Origin: Roseburia porci | GTDB lineage: Bacteria; Bacillota; Clostridia; Lachnospirales; Lachnospiraceae | Length of the DNA stretch: 64,000 nucleotides | NCBI RefSeq assembly: GCF_009695765.1 | Contig: NZ_VUNI01000001.1 | Location: forward strand, 1-64,000 | Direction of reading: 5' to 3' | Part shown: in pieces, positions 1-8,980 of the stretch | Layout: each line of letters opens with the position of its first letter | How positions within the stretch are numbered: position 1 is the first letter of the stretch | Made by a program: the position numbers and the translations under genes | The notes under the pieces: generated by a model | Databases searched by the model: none | Seen by the model: the letters and a program-made list of their open reading frames with translations, nothing else | What the model was told of the DNA's origin: nothing

Positions 1-150
1 AAAGAAAATAATAGCCAAGCTGGGATATACATCCATGCTTGACTATTATCTAATAGTTAGTGAAAACTAAAGAACCGCCCTGGTACGGAACCGTATGCCG
101 GGTGGTGTGGGAGGACGGTAAATAAAATAATTATTTACCTCCTACCCGAT
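1..150 (+). mobile_element. 3' end of a group II intron (domains V and VI)
   Basis: Only the tail of the element is in the window. Positions 74-106 fold as a domain V: an ACCGCCC/GGGTGGT lower stem, a two-base bulge (TG, 96-97) on the 3' strand and a short capped upper stem (TACGG/CCGTA). Positions 109-147 fold as domain VI: GGG/CCC, AGGA/TCCT and a 9-bp stem GGTAAATAA/TTATTTACC, with a single unpaired A at 144. That A is the seventh base from a terminal AT at 149-150, as expected for a branch point and a group II 3' splice site. Bases 6-45 form another long hairpin, perhaps domain IV. The reverse transcriptase would lie left of base 1 and cannot be seen. The fold was made by eye. Confidence 0.6.
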
Positions 151-1780
151 TTTTTTCTGTTTTTTTGACTTCGTACAATATGGCATCGGCCTTTGCAAGA
201 AAATCCCAAAGACGGTTTCCACTTTGTGGAACACGGTTGAAACATCCCTGGGAAATGGTCAGATGAGGCTGATTACTCGGTGGTGTTTCGGGGAGAAGGA
301 GCGTATGGACGGCTTCTCGAAGATCATTCATAATATCCCGGATCTCATCATTGGTTTTGTTAAAATAAATGATTACAAATTCGTCTCCGCCATAACGGGC
401 TGCAAAAACATCCTGAAATTCAAAAACGGTGCGTTGCAGCAGCTCGGAGAGCGCGCTCAGATAGCGGTCTCCTTCTAAATGACCATAAGTATCATTGATT
501 GTTTTGAAATTATCAATATCCAGAATCTCAACGCCGATGGTCTGGCTGTTTTTGAAGGCTTTTGAGAAGGTTTCTTCCGCGTAGTCATTTAAGTAAGCAC
601 GATTTGGAAGTCCCGTCAGGGTATCATGCTGGGATTTAGACAGAAGCTTTTGATTGATATGAAGCAGCTCGTAATGCTGTTTCTGGATCAACTGATTTTC
701 ATGATGAATCTGTTCCGCACGGAGAGTTTCTTTACACATCTGGGCATTCTGGTTTTTATAAAGCTGGAAAAGCTGAAGCGAATACTGGGTTAAAGAAGAT
801 TCATCATTGCTGTTACGTGCACATTCGATTCGTTCTTCCAATAAAAAACGGAACAAATAGAAGGTGGCCTGTACTGCTTCCGCCTGTGCAATGAAAGCAT
901 CCAGAAGAAACATGAGGTCATCGGGCGTGTCCAGTTTTTTGGCAAGCTGGATGTACGCAAGGATATCATCGGAGTAGGCGGTGTAGTTACTGATCTTCTG
1001 CAAGGCGGATGTTGCGATGGCCATCTGACGTCTGCTTTCATCTGTATGACCCATTTCAAATTCAAGTGTAGCAAAATAAGTATGGATGACAAAAGTGTCA
1101 TAAGGAAAATGTTGTTCGTTTAACTGCATCAGATAAGAACGAATAGTGTCAGCGCAATCCATGGCATCCTGTATTTTACCGGATGATAGCAGACAGTATC
1201 CTTTATTACACATTGTACATGTAAGTACTTCAATTACATCACTGGCAGGGGTATCGTTGTCTCGAAGCGTGAACTTAATTGCCTCATCGTAATAGAACAG
1301 AGCACGTTCATTATTGTTTGTTCTGTGGAAAATGTCTGCCAGATTCGCAGCAGCAATTCCATGTACATAATCCAGTTGATACTGATTACAGATATCGATA
1401 CTGGATAAAAGATAGTCTACAGCTTTGGAGGAATCTCCCATAGCTTCTGTATATACACCAAGGATATTGTAGGAGCGTGCCACAAACATGTACTCATGCG
1501 CTTTCTGCTGATATTTGATTCCATCCAGTGCACAGCGTACTGCCTCAATATGATTATCATCTGCTGCATAATAATGCATCAGGGAATAGTAAGAGAGTGC
1601 AAAAAGATAATCGGACTGCTCTTCCGATGCATAAGTCATGAGCTGTTCACAATAGGGCTTGTATTTATGTATTTTTGGTGTGTCAATCAGATAAAATTTA
1701 TCCTGAATATTTTGAATGCATGCCTGCATTTCCAGCGAAAAATTATCCGGTGTTGTGTAACCGATGACTGGATTGATCAT
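131..1780 (-). CDS. TPR-repeat diguanylate cyclase (GGDEF)
   Basis: Probable cytosolic enzyme making cyclic di-GMP from two GTP. About 549 residues. The first ~370 are helical repeats of TPR type (for example NILGVYTEAMGDSSKAVDYL), a usual protein-sensing module; residues ~385-545 are a GGDEF domain with DNFKTINDTYGHLEGD and an intact RYGGDEF active-site loop. No RxxD inhibitory site precedes the loop. The start at 1780 is chosen because AAAGAGG lies just upstream; a longer GTG-start version to 1837 would run through a TATAAT box (1829-1834) that is better read as the promoter. The last codons (NRVGGK and stop) are read from the complement of the intron's domain VI, so the C-terminus was probably remade by intron insertion. 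Ligand and target are unknown. Confidence 0.85.
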   Translation of the reverse strand: MINPVIGYTTPDNFSLEMQACIQNIQDKFYLIDTPKIHKYKPYCEQLMTYASEEQSDYLFALSYYSLMHYYAADDNHIEAVRCALDGIKYQQKAHEYMFVARSYNILGVYTEAMGDSSKAVDYLLSSIDICNQYQLDYVHGIAAANLADIFHRTNNNERALFYYDEAIKFTLRDNDTPASDVIEVLTCTMCNKGYCLLSSGKIQDAMDCADTIRSYLMQLNEQHFPYDTFVIHTYFATLEFEMGHTDESRRQMAIATSALQKISNYTAYSDDILAYIQLAKKLDTPDDLMFLLDAFIAQAEAVQATFYLFRFLLEERIECARNSNDESSLTQYSLQLFQLYKNQNAQMCKETLRAEQIHHENQLIQKQHYELLHINQKLLSKSQHDTLTGLPNRAYLNDYAEETFSKAFKNSQTIGVEILDIDNFKTINDTYGHLEGDRYLSALSELLQRTVFEFQDVFAARYGGDEFVIIYFNKTNDEIRDIMNDLREAVHTLLLPETPPSNQPHLTISQGCFNRVPQSGNRLWDFLAKADAILYEVKKTEKNRVGGK

Positions 1781-1882
1781 ATGTTGCCTCTTTCCAAATG
1801 TTATCTCTCGAAAAATATAATATGCTCTATTATACACGAAAACCGAAAATACGCACGTTTTTTTAGCTAAAAAACCGGGAAT

Positions 1883-2686
1883 TTATGGAAGTTTAAGAAA
1901 TTTCGGCTTTCTATTTGTGAAAACAGTGTAATATTGAAAGCCGGAAGCCTTTAATATATCAGGAACTTTTGCAAAATCATAGGCGACATGTTCCGGTTTA
2001 TGGGCATCTGCACCGATCGTAATGATTTCTCCACCGAGTTCGCGATACCGTTTTATGATTTCCTCGGTTGGGTTTGGATGTCCTAATCCATATTTAAAAC
2101 CGGCTGTGTTAATCTCAATGCCTTTTCCTCTGGCAATCAGCTGGCGGAGGATTTCGTCAATGACATCAGCAAACTTTTTATAGCTGTAGTTTTTATTTTT
2201 GTTTGGACCGTAGCGTACAACATAGTCAATATGGCCGTATACATCAAAATCCTGATAACATGCGATATTTTCAAGTATGGATTCGAAATATTCAAGATAG
2301 CCGTCTTCCTCACGGCGTCCTTCATAAAAACGCGGATAGTAAGGATCTGTGCCATGAACGACATGGGAGGAACCGATAACAAAATCGAAGGGATAGCTTT
2401 TGGCAACCTGTGCATTCATGGATGCAACGTGTGGCTGCAGCCCCATTTCGATTCCCCAGTTGATATGGAAACGTCCGGCATATTTATCGCGGAGCGCATA
2501 TATGGTGTCGTGGTATGCTGGATAGTCCAGTAAAAAAGCATCCGGTTCGTCCGGATAATCCAGATCAAGATGATCCGTAAAACAGATGCCGTCAAGCCCT
2601 CTGGAAATTGAGGCAAGAATCATATCTTCCGGCTCGGCATCGCTGTCTCCGGAGAAACGGCAGTGCATATGTGTATCCCAAAGCAT
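1883..2686 (-). CDS. hisJ: Histidinol-phosphatase, PHP family
   Basis: Predicted metal-dependent phosphatase that converts histidinol phosphate to histidinol, the penultimate part of histidine synthesis. The 267 residues show the PHP metal motifs in order: DTHMHCRFSGD at the N-terminus, FTDHLDLDYP near residue 38, an EMG motif near 80, GSSH near 105, GHIDYV near 150 and GADAH near 225. AGGAGG lies 7 bases before the ATG. Length and motif spacing fit HisJ/HisK-type enzymes; related PHP phosphoesterases with other substrates cannot be excluded. The gene is alone on its strand, divergent from gap; hisH and hisF lie about 60 kb away at the other end of the window. Confidence 0.8.
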   Translation of the reverse strand: MLWDTHMHCRFSGDSDAEPEDMILASISRGLDGICFTDHLDLDYPDEPDAFLLDYPAYHDTIYALRDKYAGRFHINWGIEMGLQPHVASMNAQVAKSYPFDFVIGSSHVVHGTDPYYPRFYEGRREEDGYLEYFESILENIACYQDFDVYGHIDYVVRYGPNKNKNYSYKKFADVIDEILRQLIARGKGIEINTAGFKYGLGHPNPTEEIIKRYRELGGEIITIGADAHKPEHVAYDFAKVPDILKASGFQYYTVFTNRKPKFLKLP

Positions 2687-2836
2687 AAAAAATCCTCCTG
2701 TACTTTCTTTTTACCTATATCATAATGCATATCAAATGGATATGGAAACGGGAAATGCATTTTTGTATAATTCGTACACAAATGTACGTCTGAAAAAACA
2801 TATAGTGAAAAAATTAACAAAGCCAAAATAAAACAC

Positions 2837-2865
2837 TTGAACTTTCGGAAAGAATTGGGTAAAAT
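2837..2865 (+). promoter_or_regulatory. Promoter of gap
   Basis: TTGAAC (2837-2842), 17 bases, TAAAAT (2860-2865). It leaves a leader of about 58 bases before gap. The only good sigma-A-type match in the 243-bp gap between the divergent hisJ and gap genes. Confidence 0.75.
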
Positions 2866-2929
2866 AGAGAAAGCTTGGGAATGCTAATTCTCAAAAGATA
2901 ATTTTTATAATTCTAGGAGGAATTAAAAC

Positions 2930-3946
2930 ATGGCAGTAAGAGTAGCAATCAATGGATTCGGCCGTATCGGTCGTCTTGCTTTCAGACAGATGTTCGGAGC
3001 AGAAGGATATGAGGTAGTAGCAATCAACGATTTAACAAGCCCTAAAATGTTAGCACACTTGTTAAAATATGATTCTTCTCAGGGTAAATATGAGCACGCT
3101 GACGAAGTATCTGCAAGCGATGATTCTATCACAGTATGCGGTAAAGAAATCAAAATTTACGCTTTCCCAGATGCAAACAATTGCCCATGGGGTGAATTAA
3201 AAGTTGACGTTGTATTAGAGTGTTCTGGATTCTATACAAGCAAAGAGAAAGCTCAGGCTCACATCAATGCTGGAGCTCGTAAAGTTGTTATCTCTGCACC
3301 AGCAGGAAATGACTTACCTACAATCGTTTACAATACAAACCATGAGACATTAAAAGCTTCTGATACAATCATTTCAGCAGCTTCTTGTACAACAAACTGC
3401 TTAGCACCAATGGCTGATGCATTAAACAAATATGCACCAATCCAGTCTGGTATCATGTCTACAATCCATGCTTACACAGGAGATCAGATGACTCTTGATG
3501 GACCACAGAGAAAAGGTGATTTAAGAAGATCTCGTGCAGCAGCAGTTAACATCGTTCCAAACAGCACTGGAGCAGCTAAAGCAATCGGTTTAGTTATCCC
3601 AGAGTTAAACGGAAAATTAATCGGATCTGCACAGCGTGTACCAGTTCCAACAGGTTCTACAACAATCTTAACAGCAGTTGTTAAGAAAGCTGATTTAACA
3701 GCAGACGGAATCAACGCAGCTATGAAAGCAGCAGCTAACGAGTCATTCGGATACAATGAGGACTTAATCGTTTCTTCTGATATCGTTGGAATGAGATTCG
3801 GTTCTTTATTCGATTCTACTCAGACAATGGTTTCACATATCGCTGATGATCTGTACGAAGTTCAGGTTGTTTCTTGGTATGATAACGAGAACAGCTACAC
3901 ATCTCAGATGGTTCGTACAATCAAATACTTCTCTGAATTAGCATAG
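2930..3946 (+). CDS. gap: Glyceraldehyde-3-phosphate dehydrogenase
   Basis: Cytosolic NAD-dependent enzyme that oxidises and phosphorylates glyceraldehyde 3-phosphate to 1,3-bisphosphoglycerate. 338 residues, normal length. The N-terminal Rossmann fold ([14 protein letters not shown]) is followed by an Asp in VVAINDL typical of NAD preference; the catalytic Cys is residue 153 in [19 protein letters not shown] precedes the ATG. Codon use is strongly biased (TTA Leu, GTT Val, ACA Thr), as expected for very high expression. First gene of the gap-pgk-tpiA group, with its own promoter and a terminator immediately after it. Confidence 0.97.
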   Translation: MAVRVAINGFGRIGRLAFRQMFGAEGYEVVAINDLTSPKMLAHLLKYDSSQGKYEHADEVSASDDSITVCGKEIKIYAFPDANNCPWGELKVDVVLECSGFYTSKEKAQAHINAGARKVVISAPAGNDLPTIVYNTNHETLKASDTIISAASCTTNCLAPMADALNKYAPIQSGIMSTIHAYTGDQMTLDGPQRKGDLRRSRAAAVNIVPNSTGAAKAIGLVIPELNGKLIGSAQRVPVPTGSTTILTAVVKKADLTADGINAAMKAAANESFGYNEDLIVSSDIVGMRFGSLFDSTQTMVSHIADDLYEVQVVSWYDNENSYTSQMVRTIKYFSELA

Positions 3947-3965
3947 TCATTTCAGACTCAACAAG

Positions 3966-3998
3966 GGTCCGGTCTATCAATGGACCGGGCCTTTTTTT
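3966..3998 (+). terminator. Intrinsic terminator after gap
   Basis: 9-bp GC-rich stem (3966-3974 with 3983-3991, one G-U pair), 8-base loop and seven T. It sits between gap and pgk, so it probably sets a higher gap than pgk transcript level by partial termination. Confidence 0.85.
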
Positions 3999-4018
3999 CA
4001 CATAGGATTACCTATGTG
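3999..4018 (+). other. Perfect hairpin in the pgk leader
   Basis: CACATAGG (3999-4006), loop ATTA, CCTATGTG (4011-4018), directly after the T-run of the gap terminator and 30 bases before pgk. No separate promoter for pgk is evident. It could protect the 5' end of a processed pgk message; that role is inferred only from position. Confidence 0.5.
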
Positions 4019-4048
4019 CTTCTAAAAACAATAAGGGAGGACATATCT

Positions 4049-5257
4049 ATGTCATTAAACAAGAAATCTGTTGATGATATCAACGTAAAAGGCCTTCGCG
4101 TACTTTGCAGATGCGATTTTAACGTACCTTTAAAAGATGGTAAAATTACAGACGAGAACCGTCTCGTTGCAGCTTTACCTACAATCAAAAAATTAATTGC
4201 AGACGGTGGTAAAGTAATCCTTTGCTCACATCTTGGTAAACCAAAGGGAGAGCCAAAGCCAGAATTATCTTTAGCTCCAGTAGCAAAAAGATTATCTGAG
4301 TTATTAGGACAGGAAGTTAAATTCGCAGCTGATCCTGAAGTGGTTGGACCAAACGCAAAAGCAGCAGTTGCAGCTATGAAAGACGGAGACGTAATCTTAC
4401 TTGAGAATACACGTTACAGAGCTGAGGAGACAAAGAATGGTGAAGCATTCTCCAAAGAATTAGCTTCTCTTTGCGATGTATTTGTAAACGATGCATTCGG
4501 TACAGCTCACAGAGCTCACTGCTCAAACGTAGGTGTTGCACAGTTAGTTGACACAGCAGTTGTTGGATACTTAATGCAGAAAGAGATTGACTTCCTTGGT
4601 AATGCAGTTGAGAATCCAGTAAGACCTTTCGTAGCAATTCTTGGTGGTGCTAAAGTTGCTGACAAATTAAACGTTATCAACAACCTGATCGAGAAATGTG
4701 ATACCCTGATCATCGGTGGTGGTATGGCATTTACATTCGTAAAAGCACAGGGATACGAAATCGGTAAATCATTAGTTGATGATGAGAAACTTGATTACTG
4801 CAAAGAAATGATCGCAAAAGCAGAGAAACTTGGAAAGAAACTGTTACTGCCAGTTGATGCTGTTTGTGTTAAGGAGTTCCCAAACCCAATCGACGCTAAA
4901 GTTGATACAATCGTTTGTGACATTGATGCAATTCCAGCTGATACAATGGGATGTGATATCGGACCAAAATCTGCAGCACTTTTTGCTGATGCAGTAAAAG
5001 CTGCTAAGACAGTTGTTTGGAACGGACCTATGGGTGTATTTGAGAACCCAACTCTTGCTGAGGGTACATTAAAAGTTGCTCAGGCTTTAGCTGATACAGA
5101 TGCTACAACAATCATCGGTGGTGGTGATTCCGCAGCAGCTGTTAACCAGATGGGATTCGGCGATAAGATGAGCCATATCTCTACAGGTGGTGGAGCTTCC
5201 CTTGAGTTCCTTGAAGGTAAAGAATTACCAGGCGTAGCAGCAGCTAACGATAAATAA
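4049..5257 (+). CDS. pgk: Phosphoglycerate kinase
   Basis: Transfers phosphate from 1,3-bisphosphoglycerate to ADP, giving ATP and 3-phosphoglycerate. 402 residues, normal length. N-terminal signature [17 protein letters not shown], substrate-binding SHLGKPKGE and RAHCSN segments, nucleotide-binding GGAKVADKL and the C-terminal [12 protein letters not shown] glycine loop are all intact. The ATG at 4049 is chosen over an upstream in-frame ATG because GGGAGG ends 8 bases before it and the upstream reading runs through the terminator. Followed 27 bp later by tpiA; the two are almost surely co-transcribed. Confidence 0.97.
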   Translation: MSLNKKSVDDINVKGLRVLCRCDFNVPLKDGKITDENRLVAALPTIKKLIADGGKVILCSHLGKPKGEPKPELSLAPVAKRLSELLGQEVKFAADPEVVGPNAKAAVAAMKDGDVILLENTRYRAEETKNGEAFSKELASLCDVFVNDAFGTAHRAHCSNVGVAQLVDTAVVGYLMQKEIDFLGNAVENPVRPFVAILGGAKVADKLNVINNLIEKCDTLIIGGGMAFTFVKAQGYEIGKSLVDDEKLDYCKEMIAKAEKLGKKLLLPVDAVCVKEFPNPIDAKVDTIVCDIDAIPADTMGCDIGPKSAALFADAVKAAKTVVWNGPMGVFENPTLAEGTLKVAQALADTDATTIIGGGDSAAAVNQMGFGDKMSHISTGGGASLEFLEGKELPGVAAANDK

Positions 5258-5284
5258 AATTTATAAGATTAAGAGGAAAAAATC

Positions 5285-6031
5285 ATGGCAAGAAGAAAAA
5301 TTGTAGCCGGAAACTGGAAAATGAACATGACTCCAAGTCAGGCTGTTAAATTAGTAGAAGAGTTAAAACCATTAGTTGCATCTGACAGTGTAGATGTTGT
5401 TTACTGTGTACCAGCAATCGACATCGTTCCTGTTGTAGAAGCATGCAAGGGCACAAACGTACAGGTTGGTGCAGAGAACATGTACTTCGAAGAGAAAGGT
5501 GCTTACACAGGTGAGATTTCTGCAGAGATGTTAGTTGACGCAGGAGTTAAATATGTTGTAATCGGACATTCTGAGAGACGTGATTACTTCAAAGAAGATG
5601 ACGAGTTATTAAACAAGAAAGTTAAGAAAGCTTTTGAAGCTGGTCTTACACCAATTCTTTGCTGTGGAGAATCATTAGAGCAGAGAGAAATGGGCATTAC
5701 TCTTGATTGGATCCGTATGCAGATCAAATCTGATCTTGCTGGTGTTACAGCTGAGCAGGTTGCTTCCATGGTTATCGCTTATGAGCCAATCTGGGCTATC
5801 GGAACTGGTAAAACAGCTACATCTGATCAGGCAGAGGAAGTTTGCGGCGCAATCCGTGCATGCATCAAAGAAGTATACGATGAAGCTACAGCAGAAGCAG
5901 TTCGTATCCAGTACGGCGGATCTGTAAATGCAGGAAATGCAGCTGAGTTATTTGCAAAACCTGACATCGACGGAGGATTAGTTGGTGGAGCTTCTCTGAA
6001 AGCTGATTTCGGAAAGATCGTAAACTACTAA
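5285..6031 (+). CDS. tpiA: Triosephosphate isomerase
   Basis: Interconverts dihydroxyacetone phosphate and glyceraldehyde 3-phosphate. 248 residues, normal for the TIM barrel. Catalytic residues are visible: Lys in GNWKMN, His in IGHSERR, Glu in [12 protein letters not shown], then the phosphate-gripping loop and the YGGSVNAGN segment. AGAGGAAAAA ends just before the ATG. Same highly biased codon use as gap and pgk. A terminator closes the unit. Confidence 0.97.
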   Translation: MARRKIVAGNWKMNMTPSQAVKLVEELKPLVASDSVDVVYCVPAIDIVPVVEACKGTNVQVGAENMYFEEKGAYTGEISAEMLVDAGVKYVVIGHSERRDYFKEDDELLNKKVKKAFEAGLTPILCCGESLEQREMGITLDWIRMQIKSDLAGVTAEQVASMVIAYEPIWAIGTGKTATSDQAEEVCGAIRACIKEVYDEATAEAVRIQYGGSVNAGNAAELFAKPDIDGGLVGGASLKADFGKIVNY

Positions 6032-6063
6032 TAGTTCCATCTGATTTTTATAAGCAGAATACG

Positions 6064-6102
6064 AAAAGGAGGGGTGTGCGCAACGCATACTTCTCCTTTT
6101 TT
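6064..6102 (+). terminator. Intrinsic terminator after tpiA
   Basis: AAAAGGAG (6064-6071) pairs with CTCCTTTT (6093-6100), with an inner 7-bp stem GTGTGCG/CGCATAC; a T-run follows. It ends the gap-pgk-tpiA unit. Confidence 0.85.
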
Positions 6103-6117
6103 CATCAAAAGGATATA

Positions 6118-6146
6118 TTGCCATTTTGCAGTAAATAATGTATGAT
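6118..6146 (+). promoter_or_regulatory. Promoter of gpmI
   Basis: TTGCCA (6118-6123), 17 bases, TATGAT (6141-6146), about 70 bp before the gpmI start and right after the tpiA terminator. Confidence 0.7.
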
Positions 6147-6216
6147 TAGGAAGGCAAAATGGAATGATAGATTCCGGATAGCAAAAGAATATAAGAATAG
6201 AAGAGAGGAATTTGGA

Positions 6217-7761
6217 ATGAGCAAAAAACCTGTAGTATTAATGGTTCTTGATGGTTATGGATTAAGCGATAAGACAGAGGGTAATGCAATCGCTTTAGCC
6301 AATACCCCGGTTATGGATAAATTAATGAAAGAATGTCCATTTGTTCAGGGCGCTGCATCTGGTCTTGCAGTTGGTCTTCCGGACGGACAGATGGGTAACT
6401 CTGAGGTAGGACATATGAATATCGGTGCAGGCCGTATTATTTATCAGGATCTTACCAGAATTACAAAAGCAATCAACGATGGAGATTTCTTTAAGAATGA
6501 GGTGCTTCTTCAGGCAATGGACAATTGCAAGAAGAATGATTCAGCTCTTCATTTATGGGGACTTCTTTCGGATGGTGGTGTACACAGCCATATTGAGCAT
6601 CTCTATGGACTTCTTGAGATGGCAAAGAAGAATGGTCTTCAGAAAGTATATGTACATGCTTTCTTAGATGGTCGTGATACTCCTCCGGCTTCTGGAAAGA
6701 GTTATATCGAGCAGTTACAGAATAAGATGGATGAGATTGGTGTAGGTAAGATCGCTTCTTTATCCGGACGTTATTATGCAATGGATCGTGATAACAACTG
6801 GGATCGTGTTGAGAAAGCTTACGATGCATTGACAGCAGGAGAAGGCGTACAGGCTGAGAATGCTGTGAAAGCAATGGAAGATTCTTATGCGAAGGATGTT
6901 ACAGACGAGTTTGTTCTTCCAACAGTAATCACAGAGAATGGTGCTCCGGTTGCTACCGTAAAAGCGAATGATTCCGTCATCTTCTTTAACTTCCGCCCAG
7001 ACCGTGCACGTGAGATGACGAGAGCATTCTGTGACGATAAATTTACAGGATTCGAGAGAAAAACAGGATTTCTTCCACTTACTTTTGTATGTTTCAAAGA
7101 TTATGACGAGACAATTCCAAATAAGCTTGTTGCATTCCAGAAAGAGGATATCAAGAATACATTTGGTGAGTATATTGCAAAATGTGGCAAAAAACAGCTT
7201 CGTCTTGCTGAGACAGAGAAATATGCACATGTTACATTTTTCTTTAATGGTGGAGTTGAGGAGCCAAATGTGGATGAGGCCCGCTTGCTTGTAAACTCTC
7301 CAAAAGATGTTGCAACTTATGATCTGAAGCCGGAAATGAGTGCTCCTGAAGTTGGAATGGATTTAGTAGAGGCAATCAAATCTGATAAATATGATGTGAT
7401 CGTAATCAACTTTGCCAACCCGGATATGGTTGGTCATACTGGGGTAATCCCTGCAGCTGTAAAAGCAGTTGAGCGTGTGGACAGCCTTGTAGGTGATGCA
7501 GTGAATGCTGTAAAAGAAGTTGGTGGTGTACTGTTCATTTGTGCAGATCATGGTAATGCAGAGAAGATGATCGATTACGAAACAGGTAAACCTCATACTG
7601 CTCATACAACAAATCCGGTTCCATTTATCCTTGTAAATGCGGATCCTTCCATGAAGCTTCGCGAGGGTGGATGTCTTGCAGATATTGCGCCTACACTGCT
7701 TGAGCTTATGGGATTAGAGCAGCCTGCTGAAATGACAGGTAAGTCTCTGATCGTAAAATAA
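6217..7761 (+). CDS. gpmI: Phosphoglycerate mutase, cofactor-independent
   Basis: Moves phosphate between C3 and C2 of phosphoglycerate using two metal ions and a phosphoserine. 514 residues, usual size. The N-terminal metal site is VLDGYGLSD and the catalytic Ser lies in QMGNSEVGHMNIGAGR; FLDGRDTPP, the RYYAMDRDNNW segment and the C-terminal metal site ICADHGNAEKM with AHTTNPVPF follow. The start at 6217 is supported by AGAGAGGA and by the canonical KKPVVLMVLDG beginning; an upstream in-frame ATG at 6142 overlaps the promoter. Single-gene unit with own promoter and terminator, continuing lower glycolysis after tpiA. Confidence 0.96.
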   Translation: MSKKPVVLMVLDGYGLSDKTEGNAIALANTPVMDKLMKECPFVQGAASGLAVGLPDGQMGNSEVGHMNIGAGRIIYQDLTRITKAINDGDFFKNEVLLQAMDNCKKNDSALHLWGLLSDGGVHSHIEHLYGLLEMAKKNGLQKVYVHAFLDGRDTPPASGKSYIEQLQNKMDEIGVGKIASLSGRYYAMDRDNNWDRVEKAYDALTAGEGVQAENAVKAMEDSYAKDVTDEFVLPTVITENGAPVATVKANDSVIFFNFRPDRAREMTRAFCDDKFTGFERKTGFLPLTFVCFKDYDETIPNKLVAFQKEDIKNTFGEYIAKCGKKQLRLAETEKYAHVTFFFNGGVEEPNVDEARLLVNSPKDVATYDLKPEMSAPEVGMDLVEAIKSDKYDVIVINFANPDMVGHTGVIPAAVKAVERVDSLVGDAVNAVKEVGGVLFICADHGNAEKMIDYETGKPHTAHTTNPVPFILVNADPSMKLREGGCLADIAPTLLELMGLEQPAEMTGKSLIVK

Positions 7762-7786
7762 GATACGATATCAGATTGTGAAAATA

Positions 7787-7846
7787 AACAAAACAGACTT
7801 TGAAGTTTTAAACAAAAACAGAGGCTTCAAAGTCTGTTTTTTGTTT
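7787..7846 (+). terminator. Intrinsic terminator after gpmI
   Basis: Long stem, AACAAAACAGACTTTGAAG at 7787-7805 pairing with 7824-7844, then a T-rich tail. The rest of the 314-bp gap to purC (7847-7990) is AT-rich; I see no gene, PurR-like box or purine riboswitch in it. Confidence 0.8.
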
Positions 7847-7990
7847 AGATTAAGATTTTATGGTGTTGTGATTAGCAGTGATAAAGCGGATTATAAGAAT
7901 AACTAATAAAAGAGAAAAAGTATACAAAAATACTTATAAAACACTCTGGATTTTCTAACATGCACAGAGGCTCCAAATCCCCCAAACGCA

Positions 7991-8020
7991 TTGACTTTGC
8001 AAAACGCGCTGTATTATAAT
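7991..8020 (+). promoter_or_regulatory. Promoter of the purC-purF-purB unit
   Basis: TTGACT (7991-7996), 18 bases, TATAAT (8015-8020). About 55 bases of leader remain before purC. Confidence 0.75.
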
Positions 8021-8075
8021 TTGCTTGGATAATTAAACTATGCCAAACAAAGAAAGCATAAGATGGAGGACAAAG

Positions 8076-8957
8076 ATGAGTATTCAGGAATTTAAACCAT
8101 TTAAAGAGGGTAAAGTCAGAGAAGTATATGAGAATGGAGACAGTTTGATCATTGTTGCAACAGATCGTATTTCTGCATTCGACAACATCTTAAAGAACAA
8201 GATTACTGACAAGGGTGCAATTCTTACACAGATGTCTAGATTCTGGTTTGATTTTACAAAGGATGTAGTGCCAAACCACATGCTTTCTGTTGATGTAAAA
8301 GATATGCCTGAATTTTTCCAGCAGGAAAGATTCGACGGAAACAGTATGATGTGCAAGAAGCTTGAGATGCTTCCAATCGAGTGCATCGTGCGTGGATATA
8401 TTACCGGAAGCGGCTGGGCAAGTTATAAAGAGAACGGAACAGTATGCGGAATCAAACTTCCAGAAGGACTGGTTGAGTCAGATAAGCTTCCTGAGCCGAT
8501 TTATACACCAAGTACAAAAGCTGATCTTGGAGATCATGATGAGAATATTTCATTTGAGCAGAGTGTTGAGGTACTTGAGAAAATCTATCCTGGAAAAGGA
8601 AAAGATTATGCAACACAGATCAAGGATTGTACGATTGCTCTTTACAAGAAATGTGCAGAATATGCATTAAGCAAAGGAATTATCATTGCAGATACCAAAT
8701 TTGAGTTCGGTCTGGATGAGTATGGCAAGGTTGTTCTGGGCGATGAGATGCTTACACCGGACAGCTCAAGATTCTGGCCATTAGAAGGATACAAACCAGG
8801 TCAGGGACAGCCTTCTTTCGATAAACAGTATGTAAGAGACTGGCTGAAAGCAAATCCGGACAATGATTTCTTACTTCCAGATGAAATCGTAGAGAAAACA
8901 GTTGATAAATATAAAGAAGCATATCAGCTTTTAACAGGTACTCCTTTTACCAGATAA
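8076..8957 (+). CDS. purC: Phosphoribosylaminoimidazole-succinocarboxamide synthase (SAICAR synthetase)
   Basis: ATP-dependent joining of aspartate to CAIR in purine synthesis. 293 residues; the longer form typical of clostridia and fungi. Signatures include the KFKEGKVREVYE-like start (FKPFKEGKVREVY), ATDRISAFD, IECIVRGYITGSGW and LGDEMLTPDSSRFWP. ATGGAGGA sets the start at 8076 rather than an in-frame ATG at 8040. First gene of a three-gene purine unit with purF and purB, each about 25 bp apart. Confidence 0.96.
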   Translation: MSIQEFKPFKEGKVREVYENGDSLIIVATDRISAFDNILKNKITDKGAILTQMSRFWFDFTKDVVPNHMLSVDVKDMPEFFQQERFDGNSMMCKKLEMLPIECIVRGYITGSGWASYKENGTVCGIKLPEGLVESDKLPEPIYTPSTKADLGDHDENISFEQSVEVLEKIYPGKGKDYATQIKDCTIALYKKCAEYALSKGIIIADTKFEFGLDEYGKVVLGDEMLTPDSSRFWPLEGYKPGQGQPSFDKQYVRDWLKANPDNDFLLPDEIVEKTVDKYKEAYQLLTGTPFTR

Positions 8958-8980
8958 AAAAGACAGGGAGCAGACAAGGG

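Noticed and set aside
3484-3756. Minus-strand frame opposite gap
   Set aside because: Shadow of a highly biased, conserved gene; no ribosome site.
7847-8075. Purine riboswitch or PurR box upstream of purC
   Set aside because: I could not find the conserved riboswitch loops or a paired PurR-like box; only a promoter is clear.
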